Assembly: GCF_013488225.1 (NCBI RefSeq)
Contig: NZ_CP041238.1
Location: 1,079,501-1,143,500 of the forward strand
Direction: 5' to 3'
Source of the DNA: Sinorhizobium mexicanum
Lineage (GTDB): Bacteria; Pseudomonadota; Alphaproteobacteria; Rhizobiales; Rhizobiaceae
DNA length: 64,000 nt
The translations under genes and the position numbers were made by a program. Within the stretch, counting starts at the first letter, position 1; each line of letters begins with the position of its first letter. The notes under the pieces are model-generated. The model searched no databases and had not been told where the DNA came from. It was given only the letters and a program-made list of their open reading frames with translations. Below, piece after piece: positions 47,324 through 55,186 of this stretch.

Positions 47324-48364
47324 TCAGAATCGCGTGATCACGCTGATCCCGAGATCCGTCGCCCGGTCCATCGTAACCAGCGCCGGCACGGCTTCTTCGA
47401 GCGAGATCTCGCGGCCGATCAGTTGCTTCGGGTTCAGCTTGCCGGCGGTGATCATCGACAGCATCGCGTCGTAGCGCCAGGCCTGCATGCCGTGGCTGCC
47501 GTAGATCTCGAGCTCGTGGCCGATCACCTGCGCCATCGGGATCTCAGGTGTTGCATGCTCGGCGAGCATCAGGCCCACCTGCACATGGCGCCCGCGCCGG
47601 CGCAGGTTCTTGATCGAATTGAAGCACGTAACCGGCGAACCGAGTGCGTCGATGGAGACGTGGGCGCCGCCCTTGGTGATTTCTCTCACGGCCTCCGCAA
47701 CGTCTGCCGTTTCCTTGCCGTTGATTGCGGCCACGGCGCCAAGTTTGCGGGCAAAGGCGAGCTTTTCCTCGGAAATGTCGATTGCGATCGGGTTGGCGCC
47801 GAGCGCCGCGGCGATCATGATCGCCGAGAGGCCGACGCCGCCGCAGCCGTGGACCGCCACCCATTCGCCTCCCTTGACGCGCGCCTGGTCGGCAACCGCC
47901 CGGAAGGATGTGGCGAAGCGGCAGCCAAGGCTTGCGGCGGTCGCGAAATCCATGCTTTCCGGCAGGTGCACGAGGTTCTGGTCGGCAAGGTCGATCGCCA
48001 CATATTCGGCAAACGAGCCCCAATGGGTGAAGCCCGGCTGGAACTGTGCCTCGCAAACCTGCTGGTTGCCCGAGCGGCATTCGGTGCAACGGCCGCAGCC
48101 GGAAACGAACGGAACGGTCACGCGGTCCCCGACCTTGTAGCGAAGAACACCGCGTCCGGCGGCCGCAATCGTTCCCGCGAGCTCGTGGCCAGGCACATGC
48201 GGCAAACGAATGTCCGCATCATGTCCCATCCAGCCATGCCAGTCGCTGCGGCAAAGGCCGGTCGCCTCGACCTTGATAACAACGCCGTATTCACTCGGGT
48301 TCGGATCCGGCAGAACCTTGATCTCCGGCGTCTTCTCGAACGCGTCGTAATACATCGCCCTCAT
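47324..48364 (-). CDS. Zinc-dependent alcohol dehydrogenase
   Basis: 346-residue medium-chain dehydrogenase. Catalytic zinc ligands are in [12 protein letters not shown] and [10 protein letters not shown], the structural zinc cysteines in [19 protein letters not shown], and the NAD loop in [15 protein letters not shown]. It resembles zinc-dependent alcohol dehydrogenases of broad specificity common in rhizobia. The start could be ATG 48364 or the third-codon Met (48355); upstream frame without similarity was excluded. Confidence 0.92.
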   Translation of the reverse strand: MRAMYYDAFEKTPEIKVLPDPNPSEYGVVIKVEATGLCRSDWHGWMGHDADIRLPHVPGHELAGTIAAAGRGVLRYKVGDRVTVPFVSGCGRCTECRSGNQQVCEAQFQPGFTHWGSFAEYVAIDLADQNLVHLPESMDFATAASLGCRFATSFRAVADQARVKGGEWVAVHGCGGVGLSAIMIAAALGANPIAIDISEEKLAFARKLGAVAAINGKETADVAEAVREITKGGAHVSIDALGSPVTCFNSIKNLRRRGRHVQVGLMLAEHATPEIPMAQVIGHELEIYGSHGMQAWRYDAMLSMITAGKLNPKQLIGREISLEEAVPALVTMDRATDLGISVITRF

Positions 48365-48482
48365 GACTGGTCTTGCTCCTGTGCTCGTCAGCCTATTTTG
48401 GCATGGTGGTTCGGCCTGTTCCACAATGGACCCCATGACATTTTTTGATGTACCTATTCACCCCGGTACTGTCTTTTTCGGC

Positions 48483-48520
48483 TACTGCATGTTTCCTTAA
48501 ATCGTATTCGATTTCCGAAC
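48483..48520. repeat. Partial composite repeat
   Basis: CTACTGCATGTTTCCTTAAATCG with a following CGATTTCCG. It is the left arm of the repeat seen in full at 19494, lacking the right-hand GCGCGTC stem. It sits just upstream of the aminotransferase start. Confidence 0.55.
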
Positions 48521-48544
48521 GGACGATAACGAGAGGAGACGCCG

Positions 48545-49426
48545 ATGGCCGTCGATACATCCCCCCGCTCAACCACCTGGACCTATGTCGACGGTGAATG
48601 GCTTTCCGGCAATCCTCCGCTGATCGGGCCGACCTCCCACGCGATGTGGCTCGGCTCCACCGTTTTCGACGGTGCTCGTTGGTTCGAGGGCATCGCGCCG
48701 GACCTTGACCTGCATTGTCAGCGCGTCAATCGCTCGGCTGTTTCGTTGGGTCTCAAGCCCACCATGTCCGCTGAAGAGATCGAGGCGCTGACCTGGGAGG
48801 GCGTGAAGAAGTTCGACGGCAAGACGGCAATCTACGTCAAGCCGATGTATTGGGGTGAGCATGGCTCCTGGAGCGTCGTGGCGGTCGATCCGGAATCGAC
48901 GCGCTTCGCGCTCTGCCTGTTCGAGGCACCATTGGGCAACGCTCACGGCGGCTCGTCGCTGACCCTGTCGCCCTTCCGCCGGCCGACGCTCGAGTGCATG
49001 CCGACGGATGCCAAGGCGGGTTGCCTTTATCCAAACAATGCCCGGATCCTCAACGAAGCGCGCTCGCGCGGCTTCGACAATGCACTGGTGCGCGACATGC
49101 TCGGCAATATCGCCGAGACCGGATCCTCCAACATTTTCATGGTGAAGGACGGTGTCGTCTTCACGCCGGCCGCCAACAAGACCTTCCTTGCCGGCATTAC
49201 CCGCTTCCGCGTCATGAGCCTCTTGCGCGAGGCCGGCTTCGAGGTGGTCGAGACCACGATGACAATGGCCGATTTCGAGGCGGCAGACGAGATCTTCACC
49301 ACCGGCAATTATTCCAAGGTGCTGCCCGTGACCCGCCTTGACGACCGCGACCTCCAGGCTGGCCCGATCGCCGCCAAGGCGCGCGACCTTTACATGGACT
49401 GGGCGCGTTCGAGCCGAGATGTCTGA
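48545..49426 (+). CDS. ilvE: Branched-chain amino acid aminotransferase
   Basis: 293-residue class IV PLP aminotransferase, last step of Val/Leu/Ile synthesis. N-terminal WTYVDGEWLSGNPPLIGPTS, the PLP-lysine region AKAGCLYPNNARILNEARSRG, and DMLGNIAETGSSNIFMVKDG match the IlvE group, and the end region TTGNYSKVLPVTRLDDRDLQ is typical of rhizobial IlvE1. ATG 48545 follows GAGAGGAG. D-amino-acid transaminase would be the main alternative within the fold. Confidence 0.92.
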   Translation: MAVDTSPRSTTWTYVDGEWLSGNPPLIGPTSHAMWLGSTVFDGARWFEGIAPDLDLHCQRVNRSAVSLGLKPTMSAEEIEALTWEGVKKFDGKTAIYVKPMYWGEHGSWSVVAVDPESTRFALCLFEAPLGNAHGGSSLTLSPFRRPTLECMPTDAKAGCLYPNNARILNEARSRGFDNALVRDMLGNIAETGSSNIFMVKDGVVFTPAANKTFLAGITRFRVMSLLREAGFEVVETTMTMADFEAADEIFTTGNYSKVLPVTRLDDRDLQAGPIAAKARDLYMDWARSSRDV

Positions 49427-49560
49427 CGGCGCGGATACGGCTTAGTGGCCGGCTCGCCCCAACTCGGAGAAATGCTCCGCCGGCCGATCGCGACGACTGT
49501 TTCTTGTCGCGCCGGTGGCGAATGGCCATGCGCCTGCCCCGCCTTTGTTCCCCTCACGGC

Positions 49561-49971
49561 TCAGTCTCCGAGCGGACGGATGACGACATCGGCGGACGAG
49601 CGCGTTGTCGGCCCGTGATAGACCGCCTCGATGTTGTTGCCGTCCGGGTCGAGGAGAAAGGCGGCGAAATAGCCGGGATGGTAGGATCGCTCGCCCGGCT
49701 CGCCGTTGTCTTTTCCGCCGTTCGCAAGGCCGGCTTCGTAGAAACGGCGAACCGCGTCCGGATCGATCGCCTGGAAGGCGACATGCACATGGCTGCGATA
49801 GGCTTCGGCCTGGTCGATGTAGAGTTCATCGAATGCAATCGCCTGTTCGGTCTCGAACGTCGGCTGGTGGCCGAGAGCGGCAAGAATCGCGCGATAGAAA
49901 CGCTTGCTGGCGGCGAGGTCTCTTGCGCGGAGATGCAGATGGTCGAGCAGCCGTCCCTGATGGAATTCCAT
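49561..49971 (-). CDS. VOC-family (glyoxalase/dioxygenase fold) protein
   Basis: 136 residues. Strand-helix VOC pattern: LLDHLHLRARDLAASKRFY at the start with a metal-type His, HVHVAFQAIDPDAVRRFYEAG, and the terminal DPDGNNIEAVYHG with Glu. Single-module VOC protein, function open (glyoxalase, bleomycin/fosfomycin resistance or dioxygenase-like). ATG 49971 follows GAGGA; an in-frame ATG at 50016 would add 15 residues. Confidence 0.88.
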   Translation of the reverse strand: MEFHQGRLLDHLHLRARDLAASKRFYRAILAALGHQPTFETEQAIAFDELYIDQAEAYRSHVHVAFQAIDPDAVRRFYEAGLANGGKDNGEPGERSYHPGYFAAFLLDPDGNNIEAVYHGPTTRSSADVVIRPLGD

Positions 49972-50092
49972 AACGTCCTCCGCTTGCGTGTTCTGTGCAT
50001 GGACGCTGGAAGACATAGGACCCTTATGCAGGATGTCGATGCGGCTGCCGGACAGACGGAAACAAATGCCGCCTTCGAGGCGCACGGAGCCG

Positions 50093-50119
50093 CCCTCTCC
50101 CGCGGTCAGCGGGAGAGGG
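50093..50119. repeat. RIME-like palindrome at a gene end
   Basis: CCCTCTCCCGC and GCGGGAGAGGG (11-bp perfect arms, 5-base spacer). The stop codon of the membrane-protein gene at 50106 falls in the loop region, so its last codons are repeat-derived. Confidence 0.7.
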
Positions 50120-50627
50120 GAGTGCGGGCGACTCTCACCGCAACTGCGCGCTTGCGGATCGAATAGGCTTGGAGCGAAACGCCGGAGAGGAAAATCACGA
50201 GCCACACCATCAGGGTCGTCTGGACGATCGGCGAGTCCGGTCCGCTCGCGAGTGGTTGCGAAGCAGGCAGTCGCGTCAGCGACTCGTTAACCGCCGGCAC
50301 GATCAGCAGGAAAAAGCTGAAGCTTAGTCCGAAGCTGGAGAGATAGGGCTTCAAACGGCCGAGTCTGTCTGTGCGGGCCGCAGCAAGGCTCCCCGCCACG
50401 GCAACAAGCGTCACGATGCCGAGCGCATGCCCCTCGTTGAAGCCGCCGGTGCTCGACAGTCCGAAGGATGTCAGCACCGAGAGCACCAATGAGGAGAGAT
50501 AGAACTTGCCCGAACGTGTCTCCGGCAGGATCGCGCCGTGGCGCGCAAAGCCGTAGAGACCTGCGACGACCGGCGCGAGACTGATCGCCGTATGGACAAT
50601 GCCGAGGGTGGAAAGGGGGTTGGCCAT
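50106..50627 (-). CDS. Multi-pass membrane protein controlled by adjacent TetR
   Basis: 173 residues with about five hydrophobic segments (about 8-28, 45-62, 70-85, 102-120, 140-160). A His/Gly pattern (GIVHTAISLAPVVAGLYGFARHG) recalls DUF2306-like membrane proteins, but family assignment is uncertain. ATG 50627 follows AAGGA. The TetR gene starts 650 bases upstream on the same strand, and a near-identical operator precedes both. The final residues are encoded by a repeat element. Confidence 0.8.
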   Translation of the reverse strand: MANPLSTLGIVHTAISLAPVVAGLYGFARHGAILPETRSGKFYLSSLVLSVLTSFGLSSTGGFNEGHALGIVTLVAVAGSLAAARTDRLGRLKPYLSSFGLSFSFFLLIVPAVNESLTRLPASQPLASGPDSPIVQTTLMVWLVIFLSGVSLQAYSIRKRAVAVRVARTPLSR

Positions 50628-50650
50628 TTTCCTGTTCCTTTTGCTTGTAG

Positions 50651-50664
50651 ACCGACTAGTTGGT
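50651..50664. promoter_or_regulatory. TetR operator, site 1 (membrane-protein promoter)
   Basis: ACCGACTAGTTGGT, a palindrome around ACTAGT, 24 bases upstream of the membrane-protein ATG. The same 14 bases occur upstream of the TetR gene. Confidence 0.75.
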
Positions 50665-50689
50665 TGATTCCGACTCAAAAATGATGCGC

Positions 50690-51277
50690 TTATCTCATCG
50701 GCCGCTGCAGGATCTGTTCGACCGCGCGGCGGGCAATTGCGGAGAATACTTCAGGGTCCGATCCGGCAACACGTGCGGCAAGCATGGCGCCGTGAACGGT
50801 TGCCATGAGCATTTCCGCTTCGGCGGCAGCGCCCTTCTCCGCCTCCAGTGTGCCGGCCCGGGTTCCATCGTCGATGATGGCGGCAAGCCAGGAAGCAAGG
50901 TCCGAAAAGTGGCCCTGCACCTGCCGCACGACGCCCTCCGGCAGCGACGGAATTTCCGAGGCAAGCAGGGCACCGATGCAGAAAGGCTTTTCCTTTCTGC
51001 GGATGCAGTCTTCCCAGTAGCCGATATAGGCGCCAAGCCGCTCGGCCGGATCGGACACTGACGAAAGCAACTCTTCGACGCTACGCCGATTCTTCGCGCG
51101 GTAACGAGCCAGAACCTTCTCGGCAAGGTCGGCCTTGGTCGGAAAGTGGTGATGGATTGTTGCCTTGCCGACGCCGACCTCCGCTGAAATGTCCGCATAG
51201 CTGAACGCGTTGTAGCCCCTCGAAACCATGAGGTCCTCCGCCGCGTCCAGGATTTTTTCATATGTCGCGCTTGCCAT
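50690..51277 (-). CDS. TetR-family regulator
   Basis: 195 residues. HTH about residues 26-50 (SYADISAEVGVGKATIHHHFPTKADLAEKVLARY) and a C-terminal ligand domain with a Cys (PFCIGALLASEIPSLP) as in the YxaF/LmrA-type group, some of which sense electrophiles. The start ATG 51277 lacks a clear ribosome site. An operator copy lies 12 bases upstream of the start and another before the downstream membrane protein. Confidence 0.93.
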   Translation of the reverse strand: MASATYEKILDAAEDLMVSRGYNAFSYADISAEVGVGKATIHHHFPTKADLAEKVLARYRAKNRRSVEELLSSVSDPAERLGAYIGYWEDCIRRKEKPFCIGALLASEIPSLPEGVVRQVQGHFSDLASWLAAIIDDGTRAGTLEAEKGAAAEAEMLMATVHGAMLAARVAGSDPEVFSAIARRAVEQILQRPMR

Positions 51278-51288
51278 GGCAAGAACCT

Positions 51289-51305
51289 ACCGACTAGTTG
51301 GTCGG
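51289..51305. promoter_or_regulatory. TetR operator, site 2 (autoregulatory)
   Basis: ACCGACTAGTTGGTCGG, sharing 14 bases with site 1 at 50651 and extended to a CCGAC/GTCGG arm pair. Immediately upstream of the TetR gene, so self-repression is expected. Confidence 0.8.
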
Positions 51306-51407
51306 CAAACAAGTGCCCGAATCTCACAAGATCGTGACAGGAGGCCCGCGCACCGCCGCGGATGTCTTTGAGAGGCGGAAGCGCGGATCACGTTATCGGC
51401 TTGTCAA

Positions 51408-51734
51408 TTACGGCTTGGACACGGGTATCACCTGAGCGCCGATCTCGCCGCCGATCTCCACGGCTTTGGTCTGCTTGTCATAGACGCAAATCTGCGTGAC
51501 GTTGCCGTCGCCGCCCTTCGGCTTGCCGTAGACGAGTGCCACTCCGTAGCTTTCGGTACCGAAAGGATCAACGATCGCGCTGACGCCCTCAAGTGATTCG
51601 GCGGCGACAATGCATTTCGCCGACACGTCTGCCCGAAATTCTTCCCATGCGTCGCCCGACGAAGCATGTGCAGGACCTGCAGCAAGGCTTGCTGCGGCGA
51701 AAAGGCTCAGGATCGAGGTATGGTGCGTCGGCAT
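51408..51734 (-). CDS. Small secreted protein, 108 aa
   Basis: Signal peptide MPTHHTSILSLFAAASLAAG with cleavage near AHASSG. Mature ~85 residues with two Cys (AKCIVAAE and QICVYDKQ) that could form one disulfide. Family not recognised; expected in the periplasm. ATG 51734 follows GAGGA at 6-7 bases. Divergent from sodB. Confidence 0.7.
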   Translation of the reverse strand: MPTHHTSILSLFAAASLAAGPAHASSGDAWEEFRADVSAKCIVAAESLEGVSAIVDPFGTESYGVALVYGKPKGGDGNVTQICVYDKQTKAVEIGGEIGAQVIPVSKP

Positions 51735-51952
51735 GTTTTATTCCTCATTGCTTGTGGGAGACGCGCGGGTAGTAGCACGCCGATCGTGACGAGAATTTGC
51801 CAAGGAGAACGGCTCGTCAGAAACGCAACGAAAGTATTTTGCGTGTGGCAGAGAAATTTTGGCACCGCATCGGTTGCCTCGGTCTATGCCGGTGCCTATG
51901 TTCCCGCTCACAGATTTCCTTGACGAAATCCATACCAAGAGGAGATGCCACG

Positions 51953-52555
51953 ATGGCTTTCGAATTGCCGAACCTTCCCTATGACTACGATGCGCTCGCC
52001 CCCTATATGTCGCGCGAAACGCTCGAGTATCATCACGACAAGCATCACCTCGCTTATGTGACGAACGGCAACAAGCTCGCCGAGGACGCCGGTCTTTCCG
52101 GTCTTTCGCTCGAGGAAGTCGTCAAGAAGTCCTATGGGACCAACCAGCCGCTGTTCAACAATGCGGGCCAGCACTACAACCACATCCATTTCTGGAAGTG
52201 GATGAAGAAGGGCGGCGGCGGCACCAGCCTGCCGGGCAAGCTCGACGCGGCGATCAAGTCCGACCTCGGCGGCTACGACAAGTTCCGCGCCGATTTCATC
52301 GCCGCCGGCACCGGCCAGTTCGGCTCCGGCTGGGCCTGGCTCTCGGTCAAGAACGGCAAACTTGAAATCTCGAAGACCCCGAACGGCGAAAACCCGCTCG
52401 TCCACGGCGCGTCGCCGATCCTGGGCGTGGATGTCTGGGAGCATTCCTACTACATCGACTACCGCAACGCCCGCCCGAAGTACCTCGAGGCCTTCGTCGA
52501 CAATCTCATCAACTGGGATTACGTGCTCGAAATGTACGAAGCCGCGACGAAGTAA
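51953..52555 (+). CDS. sodB: Superoxide dismutase, Fe/Mn type
   Basis: Cytosolic enzyme dismuting superoxide. 200 residues, normal length. Metal ligands and neighbours are visible: YHHDKHHLAYV, NHIHFWKWM, the GGG-GTGQFGSGWAWL region and VDVWEHSYYIDYRN with the Asp and His ligands. Residues at the metal-specificity positions (Gly77-type GGGG-T-S; Gln in GTGQFGSGW) do not allow me to separate Fe from Mn. ATG 51953 follows GGAGATG region. Terminator follows. Confidence 0.96.
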   Translation: MAFELPNLPYDYDALAPYMSRETLEYHHDKHHLAYVTNGNKLAEDAGLSGLSLEEVVKKSYGTNQPLFNNAGQHYNHIHFWKWMKKGGGGTSLPGKLDAAIKSDLGGYDKFRADFIAAGTGQFGSGWAWLSVKNGKLEISKTPNGENPLVHGASPILGVDVWEHSYYIDYRNARPKYLEAFVDNLINWDYVLEMYEAATK

Positions 52556-52578
52556 GCGGCTGCCGCGACAGGCAATTC

Positions 52579-52605
52579 GGCCCGGCGCTTGCGCCGGGCC
52601 TTTTC
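52579..52605 (+). terminator. Rho-independent terminator of sodB
   Basis: GGCCCGGCGC and GCGCCGGGCC form a 10-bp stem around TT, followed by TTTT. Located 24 bases after the sodB stop. Confidence 0.88.
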
Positions 52606-52664
52606 GTTGCGGTCGATGGCGGGGTGGGGATGGCCAGCGGCTGTGCTTTTCGTCGAGGCTGGTG

Positions 52665-52801
52665 AATTGCCCTCTCCTCCGGTTTAACCCGAGGACTAAC
52701 CCTCTCCCCGCGAGCGGGGCGAGGGGACTTTGGGGAGAGCTTCGCCGCTTGGCCCTTCGCCCCGCTTGCGGGGAGAAAGTGGCGGCAGCCAGATGAGGGG
52801 C
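52665..52801. repeat. RIME-like element downstream of sodB
   Basis: Several palindromes (CCTCTCCCCGC/GCGGGGCGAGGGG around 52700; CCTTCGCCCCGC/GCGGGGAGAAAG around 52754-52779) plus GTGGCGGCAGCCAGATGAGGGG, which is the reverse complement of the element at 21284 with a few differences. Fills the gap between sodB and the YafY-type regulator. Confidence 0.8.
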
Positions 52802-52841
52802 GTTTCTCTGTCTCGAAGCCGTTTGAGTTCCGAGCCTCTGC

Positions 52842-53555
52842 CTACCCATCCTCCGCCTCAAGCGGCCGTGCGGCATTGATCTGCCAGCCGCTGATCCACA
52901 ACTGCCTGAGATTGTTGCCCTCGCCACGGAAAAAGACGTTGACTGGCTCGCAATGCTCCACCCGGTCGGCGCGGAAGTTGCGGATGTCCTGCCGCAGTTC
53001 GCACCAAGCGACCATCATCGCGTGTTCCGAATAATAGATCAGCGCCAGCGGGCGCACGGTGCGCTCGCTTGCCCGCCCGAGTTCGTCGCGATAGTCGAGC
53101 GCGAGCTTCTGCTCGTCGCGGATTGCGCGGCGAACCATGGCGAGATCGATGGCCGGCGGCGGTGCTGCAACAGTGCCCCAGGCGTGTAGTGCCTGGGACT
53201 GGAACGCCTGGCGCAGCGGCCCGGGGACGGCGCCGGTGATCTTCTGGTTCACGCGCCGTGCGGCCGCCTTCAGTTCCTCGTCGCCCGTGCGTGCCAGCAG
53301 TGCCAGCGCCAGCACCATCGCCTCCGTCTCTTCGATCGTGAACATCAGGGGTGGCAGATCGAAACCGGGCCTCAGGATATAGCCGAGGCCGCGTTCGCCT
53401 TCGATCGGCACCCGCATCGCCTGCAGGGCGGCGATATCGCGGTAGATCGAGCGCGCCGTCACCTCCAGGGTTTCGGCAATTTCCGCGGCCGTTACCGGCT
53501 TCCTGGCAAGTCGCAGGATCTGGATGATTTCAAACAGGCGGGACGCCTTACGCAC
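52842..53555 (-). CDS. YafY-type HTH/WYL-domain regulator
   Basis: 237 residues. N-terminal helix-turn-helix (RLFEIIQILRLARKPVTAAEIAETLEVTARSIYRDIAALQ) and C-terminal WYL-like domain (RRAIRDEQKLALDYRDELGRASERTVRPLALIYY). Such proteins are typically local repressors or activators with unknown small-molecule ligands. GTG 53555 has GGAGG at 8 bases and gives the common MRKASRLF start; ATG 53570 is an alternative. Divergent from a LysE exporter with a shared palindrome. Confidence 0.9.
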   Translation of the reverse strand: MRKASRLFEIIQILRLARKPVTAAEIAETLEVTARSIYRDIAALQAMRVPIEGERGLGYILRPGFDLPPLMFTIEETEAMVLALALLARTGDEELKAAARRVNQKITGAVPGPLRQAFQSQALHAWGTVAAPPPAIDLAMVRRAIRDEQKLALDYRDELGRASERTVRPLALIYYSEHAMMVAWCELRQDIRNFRADRVEHCEPVNVFFRGEGNNLRQLWISGWQINAARPLEAEDG

Positions 53556-53585
53556 GGAAAAAACCTCCATCGCCTCAAAAGGCTC

Positions 53586-53603
53586 CTGACAAATCCCTGT
53601 CAG
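53586..53603. promoter_or_regulatory. CTGACA/TGTCAG operator
   Basis: Perfect inverted repeat CTGACA-AATCCC-TGTCAG between the YafY-type regulator and the LysE gene. A half site (CTGACA) recurs at 53685-53690 next to the lysE start. YafY/WYL regulators are known to act on CTGACA-type palindromes. Confidence 0.75.
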
Positions 53604-53689
53604 TTGGGCAGCGATATAACATGTGTCAACGGATTGAAAAATCGACAATCCGGTCGCGCATTCACACGGAAATCTCACGGACAACTGAC

Positions 53690-54328
53690 ATGAGTTACGC
53701 GGAAAACCTCTGGCTTTTCTTCACCCTTCTCTTCGGCATAATCATCGTGCCCGGCATGGACATGGTCTTCGTGCTGGCCAATTCACTGACCGGCGGGCGG
53801 GCCTCCGGATTGTCGGCGACAGCCGGTATCATGGCTGGCGGCGTGCTGCATACACTCTATGCCGCGCTCGGCGTGAGCGTCGTCCTGCATCTCGTGCCAC
53901 AGCTTTTCAACGTGCTGCTTGTCGCCGGCGCCCTCTATATCGGCTGGATCGGCTTCTCGCTGTTGCGCAGTTCGATCACCATCGGCGGGATCGAAAAGGC
54001 GGTGCAACTGTCGCGTTGGGCGAGCTTTCGCCAAGGCGCCCTGACAAGCCTGATGAATCCCAAGGCTTATCTTTTCATGCTGGCCGTCTATCCGCAGTTC
54101 CTCAAGCCGCAATTCGGTCCGATCTGGTCCCAGGCCGCGGTCATGGCGGTGATGATCGCCCTGACGCAGCTCTCGGTCTATGGCGGGCTCGCGCTTGCCG
54201 CCGGCCGCGGCCGTGATCTGCTTGTCGGCAGTCCGGGCGCAACGGTGGCAATCGGAAGGGCGGCCGGTTTCGTGCTGGTTGCCGTTGCCGTCTTCACCGT
54301 ATGGCATGGATGGGCGGCTGTCCGGTGA
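53690..54328 (+). CDS. LysE-family amino-acid exporter
   Basis: 212 residues with about six hydrophobic helices. The family motif FGIIIVPGMDMVFVLANSLTGGRASGLSATAGIMAGGV is the LysE/RhtB pore signature, and the later SLMNPKAYLFMLAVYPQF is the second conserved block. Exports amino acids or similar metabolites; substrate unknown. ATG 53690. Likely target of the divergent WYL regulator. Confidence 0.92.
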   Translation: MSYAENLWLFFTLLFGIIIVPGMDMVFVLANSLTGGRASGLSATAGIMAGGVLHTLYAALGVSVVLHLVPQLFNVLLVAGALYIGWIGFSLLRSSITIGGIEKAVQLSRWASFRQGALTSLMNPKAYLFMLAVYPQFLKPQFGPIWSQAAVMAVMIALTQLSVYGGLALAAGRGRDLLVGSPGATVAIGRAAGFVLVAVAVFTVWHGWAAVR

Positions 54329-54348
54329 GGAAGCGGTTTGCGGTCGCT

Positions 54349-54449
54349 CCTACTGCATGTTTCGTTAAATCGTGTCCGGTATAACAATCAAAACACGCAG
54401 CAATTCAAGGTGCTACAGCATCCTATGCGCGCCTGATAACACGCGCGAT
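54349..54449. repeat. Composite dispersed repeat, copy 3 (54329-54653 gap)
   Basis: CTACTGCATGTTTCGTTAAATCG, then ACACGCAGCAATTCAAGGTG CTACAGC and a decayed GCGCGCCTGATAACACGCGCG stem. Same orientation as copy 1. The remaining ~200 bases before the cytochrome c' start hold only weak open frames and the probable promoter. Confidence 0.7.
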
Positions 54450-54653
54450 GCACTAAGTATTAAGGCACGGCGGACTTGTCCGAGCTGTTTCCAGGACGCG
54501 ACAAACGCCGGTAGTACGGCGGTCGAAACCAATAATGTTGAAAAGGACAAGAACATCAAAAAAATGTTACCTCCGTCGAAAGAACAAAATGCCATCATGC
54601 GCCGTCTTCAACAGGGACCCGCAGGAGCGGGTTCGAATGACCGGGAGATCATG

Positions 54654-55100
54654 ATGAAGATACGAGCTATTATTCTTTCCGCCGCCCTCGCAGGCGTGGG
54701 TGTCACCGTCGTGGCGGCGGCGGACGAGCCACAGGCGGTGCGCCAGCAATTGATGAAGAAAGTCGGTAAGGCCGCCGGTGCGTTGAGCGGTATTGCCAAG
54801 GGCGAAAAACCCTACGATGCGGAAATCGTCAAGGCATCGCTGACGACGATCAGCGAGACGGTGAAGATCTTCCCGACACATTTCCCGGCGGGCTCGGAAA
54901 CCGGCTCGGAAACCGAAGCAAGCCCGAAGATCTGGCAAAACATGGACGACTTCAAGGCCAAGGCTGCCAAGCTCGGCACCGACGCGAGCACCTTCCTCGC
55001 CCAGCTTCCCGCCGACAAGGCTGGCGTTGGCGCTGCGCTCGGCATTCTCGGCAAGGACTGCTCCAGCTGTCACGAAACCTATCGCCTGAAAAAGGACTGA
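54654..55100 (+). CDS. Cytochrome c' (c-556-type)
   Basis: 148 residues. Signal peptide (MKIRAIILSAALAGVGVTVV, cleavage near AAADEP) and a four-helix-bundle body with the single heme motif CSSCH (Cys136, Cys139, His140) close to the C terminus, the hallmark of cytochrome c'/c-556. Periplasmic electron carrier or NO/CO-binding protein. ATG 54654 preferred over 54651 for spacing to GGGAG. Followed 86 bases later by a diheme cytochrome, probably co-transcribed. Confidence 0.92.
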   Translation: MKIRAIILSAALAGVGVTVVAAADEPQAVRQQLMKKVGKAAGALSGIAKGEKPYDAEIVKASLTTISETVKIFPTHFPAGSETGSETEASPKIWQNMDDFKAKAAKLGTDASTFLAQLPADKAGVGAALGILGKDCSSCHETYRLKKD

Positions 55101-55186
55101 GAGGCGTTCCTTCATTCTGACCGTTTGCGATGCGCCGGCCCTGCTTGGCGCATCCTTCTTTGTCTTCCAGCATGAAGGGAGGCCCG

